Position numbers and translations under genes: made by a program
Assembly (NCBI GenBank): GCA_905397405.1
Contig: CAJPVJ010000480.1
Span: 3,243-24,435 of the forward strand
Source: Oppiella nova
Taxonomy: Eukaryota; Arthropoda; Arachnida; Sarcoptiformes; Oppiidae
Reading direction: 5' to 3'
DNA: 21,193 bases
The notes under the pieces: model-generated
The model's database searches: none
The model's input: only the letters and a program-made list of their open reading frames with translations
What the model was told of the DNA's origin: nothing
Shown: one piece after another, positions 16,058 to 21,193 of the stretch
How the letters are laid out: every line of letters starts with the position of its first letter
Numbering within the stretch: the first letter of the stretch is position 1

Positions 16058-17419
16058 CGACGTAAGAAAGCGAAGTGAATGGTAGCGCTCCAGTGCTACC
16101 AGTGCTCGACTGATAGCAAACAGGGATCGGAGTGATGGAGAGAGTGAGTGGAAAGACTGTTAGCTCTGTAAGGACTGGTAGCTCTCACTTTCATTAAAAA
16201 TAAAAGCGCAACAAAACTAACTTTCTCTCAATTTAAGAGGATATAGCATACAGTATAGTATATGTTATGCTATGCTATGTTTACACATTGTATGCAATTG
16301 ACAACGAGTTGTGTAAATGATATGATATAACACGAGTCAAAGTCGACCAACCAATCAATAGGAGCTAGCAATCGACATAATGTTAAAATCAGTGCCAAAC
16401 AAGTGATGAAAGTAACGCATTATTAGGATTATAGGGTCCGACAGTATAAATAAGACTCACTATTTGTGGACTCTATGGAAGTTCTGGTAGAGTCTGATAA
16501 AACAGCCCTCAGTTATGTCAGAATGTATGGCAGGACTCAGCTGAGCAAACACTGCTTAACAATAGGTAGCAAAAAGTGAGTCCAAAACCAAACTATAATA
16601 AACTATTACAACAGCCTTCACATCACTCTGTCATCACATGACTTCCACATCTCATGTCGGCTCACAATCGCCACAATCGGCCACTATTTGCAACATTCAC
16701 TCATACAATCACTACAACTCCGACCATATTCTGCATACATATGTACAGAGAATTTGAATTAAAAGAATACATTTCTCTCTCCCATTCAATGCAATATTCA
16801 TTTCATACGATAGCCTATGGAATCGATAACAGAATCCCAATATTTCAATACATATGCAAACCTAATCTCTATCTTGTTTTCTTGTCTCCCTTTCAATCGA
16901 CAGAAAACTTTTTATTGAATATGTTTTGAGATGAGAGATGAGATTAGGGCTACACTGGGCTACAGGCGATTCGTCAACTCTATTCCACAGTTGGGTTCAC
17001 AAAATCATATGCTTTTAGAGATAATAAAAAGTACCGAAAAATTTGCTGGTAATGGAGACTCAATAATGTATTATTGATATTATTATTCAGTGCAGTATAC
17101 GAGGCAACTGGTTATCGGGGATATACAGTACGGCACTGTTTATTAATTCTTTGCATTTTTATTATGCAACACAAATTAATGTGGATTTTGTTTTCAAGAA
17201 TTATTTATAATATAAACAAAGTATAAGAAGACATGTAATACAATATACTATTATATTAAGTCTTAAAATGTAAGCTTAGATTTGATTTCAATGCTTAACA
17301 GATTATAATGGTTTACACACTCTTATACAGTATTATAATTATAGCGATTAATATATACTTAAAGTCAATAGTTAACAGCAAAGGTGTGTTAATATCAATG
17401 ACTTAATAAAATAACTCAA

Positions 17420-17423
<4 letters not shown>

Positions 17424-17452
<29 letters not shown>
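17424..17452. repeat. (GA)n microsatellite
   Basis: Fourteen uninterrupted GA dinucleotides, 80 bp before arm 2 of the 92/93-bp inverted repeat. No gene overlaps it. Confidence 0.9.
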
Positions 17453-17454
<2 letters not shown>

Positions 17455-17531
17455 GCAAATGAATTTCTCAGCGACTTTTGGCTCAAATCTATTCATTTGA
17501 ACACAACCATCTGAAAGTATAAACGCATGAA

Positions 17532-17624
17532 CAGTATTTGCTAATTTTGTATAGCGATAAGTTTTTTTTAAAAATCGTGTCTTATATTGTATAATAAGGG
17601 GTCTTAACATGAAAGAGAAGAGAT
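17532..17624 (-). repeat. Dispersed inverted repeat, arm 2 (93 bp)
   Basis: Inverted partner of 15054-15145, 2.4 kb away. See arm 1 for the single length difference. Confidence 0.9.
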
Positions 17625-17686
17625 GAAAAATTTTAAAACAAAATACATAATATATATAAATATGAGATTAGCAACAAAAATAGCGA

Positions 17687-17813
17687 AAGTTTATATTGGA
17701 ATTAAAGTTATAATTAATATGATTTGGTTTATAAACTCACCCACAAATAAATTGCTCGGTCAGTCGATTCAAGCGGATTAATGCCGGCAAAGGGGGGGCC
17801 GGGAGTGGAGAGA
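17687..17813 (+). repeat. Perfect 127-bp inverted repeat, internal arm
   Basis: Reverse complement, without a mismatch, of the last 127 bases of the window (21067-21193). The arm ends where GAGAGAC here meets GAGAGAG in the partner. It contains a G7 run and GGATTA. Confidence 0.95.
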
Positions 17814-18173
17814 CACACGAGAAATGTAACTTTTTTGGTCGTACTTTTAATCCTAACTATAAGCTTATGATTTTATAAAGCCTTAACTACCGCAAAACGG
17901 CTTCAATTTAATGCTTTACTCAATAGGTTCTTTACCTACTGGTGCTAAGCATGTCTTGTTAACCTTGTTATGTGTGTTGAGCCACTACTACCTAAACTCC
18001 TACTATAAAGTCAATGTATGTGATGGATAGCCAAAAGGCGGATATAATATAGCATTTCATTGCACCGACCCATGTCTTACAGGCGCCCAATAAGACTGTT
18101 TGCTTAGTCCAGAGGTCGACGCCTACCCCAGGCTTTCAGCAGCACGAGTGCCGAAGCTATCGAAAGGGGGAAA

Positions 18174-18217
18174 GCATACCAAACCATACCATACCATAGC
18201 ATACCATACCATACCAG
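18174..18217. repeat. (ATACC)n pentamer array
   Basis: Degenerate tandem array of ATACC with AAACC and ATAGC variants, immediately after a short GC-rich segment. No gene overlaps it. Confidence 0.8.
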
Positions 18218-19709
18218 CTCTGTATTGAAGACTAAGATAACACTTAAATAATTGCAATTTATTCAGTGCCCGAAACTGTGCAATACATCGAAAATTGTTT
18301 GTCGATGTAATTATACAGCAATACTGGCAGTGATGACAGCAAACATCACTCCATTCACTATTATGTATCCAATCGTTATCTTATTTTTGTTTCAATTCTC
18401 TCCCTTTTATTTGATAAGAGATTTCTCTCTTTCTTTTATTTTCCGTTCACTTCTAAATCAACACATTTTTATGATTAACAAAATTCTTAATCTCATCGAT
18501 GGCTCAGATTCTTGTGCTGGCAGTTGGAGAGGGTTTCACGTGAAAGTCTATGAACACAGTGTAGTCCGCACTCAGTGTTAGTGAATGCAACCGAACAGAA
18601 GTGAAGAGATTTAAGAGAAAAATACAGTATATTATTGAAACGTTAACTAAAGGCATGGCTTTGGCACCAAAATAAACAAACATGTATTCAGAATCATGGG
18701 GTTTATGTTTTTTCAAGAAAAAAATCAAATGCAATGCATTTCTAAAGTAGTTTAGAAGTAGAATAGAGTGTCGACTACTGTTAGTGAGTCCACAGTATAC
18801 TGTTGTATAGTATAGTATAATCGCACGCTTCGAGTGAAATATAATTGTAAAGTGAGGGCGGAATCGGTCATAGGATTCAATGCAATCAATTCAAGTAACA
18901 TAACAAACAGTGTATTTTAATAATACTTGAGAATATTTCGCTGCAAATGTTTGATCTGACATTTGAAGCCCAGGCCTCACCCAAAGCAATAGAAATTCAA
19001 TTAATCAAAACTACCAATACTTTTAAGAAACACTACAACACTATTAAATTGGGCGCACATTTGCAATATTGTACCGTATATTCAGACGTTAAAAGCATTT
19101 AATAAAATGTTTTTAGCATTTTTTGACCGCACTTTCATGCGAAGTAAGAGATGTAATAAAAACAACAAATTCTTGATATAAAATTGAAATCCGTTTCATA
19201 GAGTAGTTTATAATTGTATGAATTTTAGTGTTAGGGTTTGGGGTGAATGACAAGAGCCAAACAGGAATGATATACCAAATGAGTTATTTACTACCAAAAT
19301 GCAGACACAGACACACATTAGCCGAACAATACTAGAAGACTAAGACTGAAACTACAGCTCCACGAAAGACTCACTACTCTCTCAGCTCTTCATACATGAG
19401 ATGAGAGCATCAGTGCATCCAAACCATAGGCACAGACATGAGACAAAAAAAAGAGTATCAGTGCTGTCAATGCTGTGCATAACAGAGTCATTGCATTATT
19501 ATTGATCTTTTATGAGTTGATTTGATGGCACATCTGTGGGCCTTAGACTCGGCTCTCAGACCCACTATTAATAAGAGTAATGTAGGAAAACATCGAACTC
19601 TAAGTTGGCTTTTATTTTGTGGTCAGCAATAAAACATATCTGCAATGAGTGCCACATAAGAGACGCGTATTACTAAAAAAGTATATGTGCTCTCAGTGTG
19701 TGTGTGTGT

Positions 19710-20235
19710 GCTGTGGAAAGGCACTTGCTTTTAGCAATAGACCGTCAAGTGTGCACTTAAAATATATTCTCATTGCCATCCATTCCAGTGAACCAACTAT
19801 TGCGGTGACACTCTATGAATATCTAATAATAAGTTACAGCATAGAAACCACAGCACAGATTGAACACCAAATCCATGCGAATGCCATTCAATATACTACA
19901 TCACTGTCACTGTCTCTACCCTTATATGAGTTATAGCTCTTTAATAGTTTATTAATTTCTCCAGCTGTGGAAAGGCACTTGCTTTTAGCAATAGACCGTC
20001 AAGTGTGCACTTAAAATATATTCTCATTGCCATCCATTCCAGTGAACCAACTATTGCGGTGACACTCTATGAATATCTAATAATAAGTTATAATTCAGTA
20101 TATATTCCACAGCATAGAAACCACAGCACAGATTGAACACCAAATCCATGCGAATGCCATTCAATATACTACATCACTGTCACTGTCTCTACCCTTATAT
20201 GAGTTATAGCTCTTTAATAGTTTATTAATTTCTCC
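19710..20235. repeat. Tandem duplication, two copies differing by a 19-bp indel
   Basis: Copy 1 is 19710-19962 (253 bp) and copy 2 is 19964-20235 (272 bp). They look identical except that copy 2 has 19 extra bases at 20091-20109. The identical left flank of the indel is exactly 127 bp (19710-19836) and the right flank 126 bp. This is what two alleles of a heterozygous indel look like when an assembler with k=127 writes both in series. Confidence 0.95.
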
Positions 20236-21066
20236 CAAACAGACACTCCAATGGAGAGCATATATTCTGCAAACTTTTCCAATACTAATAATCCAATCAA
20301 TCGATTCACTGATTGAGATATTTTAGACGTTGTAGAGCTTCACATAAATCTACTGTAAATTTATCTCTTATGTAATCCCAGTATTAAAACAGTAATAAAA
20401 TGCAATCTTTTCGCACAAAAAACTAATTAGGCTTCGAAATGAAACTTACTTTTTTCAGGGTAAACATAAATTTTAAATTAAGTTATTTTAAGGCAAAATC
20501 CAAATTCATGAAACGGTTAGCAAATACAAAGCATTTTGGGGCAAATTGTGGCAAATAGTGGACATATTTATGTCAAATAGTATTTTGATTGCTATGTATT
20601 CTTAGGTACAATGTATGGGATCTATTGACAAGGTTTTGTTGTTGATTATGCTATTTGTGAGTGTAATACCAGTCTCTACTACTCCGCCCCCAAGATGTGT
20701 GAATTTTGTGAATTGAATTGTGGCCACAAATATAATGACAATTTTATGAATACAAATATTGTATTCAATACCATATGCATTCAATTCAAACGTTTGGGTT
20801 TATTATTGTGGACATAAGCCAAACATGATTTTGAAAGTAAAATCATAAATATGTTGAAAAGGTGTGAAGAAAAATATGTAATTATAGTCTTTAAAAGATG
20901 TGGGATTCGTGTCATATCGCTCTGCAATCCCTGTAATCATGAGCTTAAAAGAAGCAAAAATACTCAGTCTATCACAAACTCTATGGGGTTTTGCATCACA
21001 TTATTCACTATTAGAGCTCTCAATTGCCTCCAAATGCCTCCAATACCTCAATTGCCAGCCTCTCTC

Positions 21067-21193
21067 TCTCTCCACTCCCGGCCCCCCCTTTGCCGGCATT
21101 AATCCGCTTGAATCGACTGACCGAGCAATTTATTTGTGGGTGAGTTTATAAACCAAATCATATTAATTATAACTTTAATTCCAATATAAACTT
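21067..21193 (-). repeat. Perfect 127-bp inverted repeat, terminal arm at window end
   Basis: Reverse complement of 17687-17813, running to the very last base. It begins in a (TC)n tract. The match may continue past the window; its present length equals one k=127 node. Confidence 0.95.

Larger units (their letters stand above)
13001..21193. other. Upstream region of Otx: no supported gene
   Basis: About 8 kb of AT-rich DNA lying 5' of the Otx coding exons. No protein family, tRNA or rRNA was recognised on either strand. It should contain the Otx 5' untranslated exon(s) and promoter. It holds a GC-rich patch at 14430-14500, two inverted-repeat pairs, a (GA)n tract, an ATACC array, scattered TAATCC sites and an allelic-looking tandem duplication. 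Confidence 0.6.

Noticed and set aside
15054-17624. The inverted pair as the termini of one DNA transposon
   Set aside because: No transposase frame, no target-site duplication, and the enclosed 2.4 kb shows nothing of a mobile element.
19649-19936. 95-codon + strand frame
   Set aside because: It starts in a GT-rich tract, overlaps the allelic tandem duplication, and its product has no family features; the second copy of the same DNA does not preserve it because of the 19-bp indel.

Overview
The window reads as an AT-rich, intron-containing animal genome, most likely an arthropod and plausibly a chelicerate/mite. The reasons are very short introns in one gene (59 and 67 bp), many (GA)n/(CT)n microsatellites, and an Otx protein that opens MAYLKSSPYGMNG. 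The lineage call is inference; that it is a metazoan is not in doubt.

Layout. (1) 1-2462: AT-rich DNA with microsatellites and no recognisable exon; it may be intron of the gene that follows. (2) 2464-2922 (+): terminal coding exon of the small-RNA 2'-O-methyltransferase Hen1/HENMT1. (3) 3363-5379 (-): a complete four-exon nucleoporin aladin gene (AAAS), 562 aa, tail to tail with Hen1. Its exon 2/intron 2 boundary is hit by an exact 128-bp tandem duplication. (4) 5380-7335: intergenic DNA and the Otx 3' UTR. (5) 7336-12815 (-): a complete coding region for an Otx/orthodenticle K50 homeobox transcription factor (330 aa, four coding exons). A 4.3-kb first intron separates the N-terminal exon from the homeodomain exons. 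(6) 13001-21193: about 8 kb upstream of the Otx coding region with no supported gene; presumably Otx 5' UTR intron(s) and regulatory or intergenic DNA, with repeats.

The three genes have unrelated jobs: Hen1 protects piRNA/siRNA 3' ends, aladin is a nuclear-pore WD protein, and Otx is an anterior/head patterning regulator. No operon-like logic or new multi-gene system is visible.

The most striking non-genic signal is technical. Several repeat lengths fall on 127/128: two tandem duplications of period exactly 128, a third with exactly 127 identical bases left of a 19-bp indel (126 on the right), and a perfect 127-bp inverted repeat whose second arm ends at the last base of the window. Together these suggest a de Bruijn assembly with k=127, with alleles laid end to end and a contig end at 21193. 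They should be treated as probable assembly artefacts until read evidence says otherwise.

Biological leads are weaker: a possible signal-peptide exon inside the large Otx intron, clustered Otx-type TAATCC sites, and an exact 18-mer shared by the Otx intron and the far upstream region.
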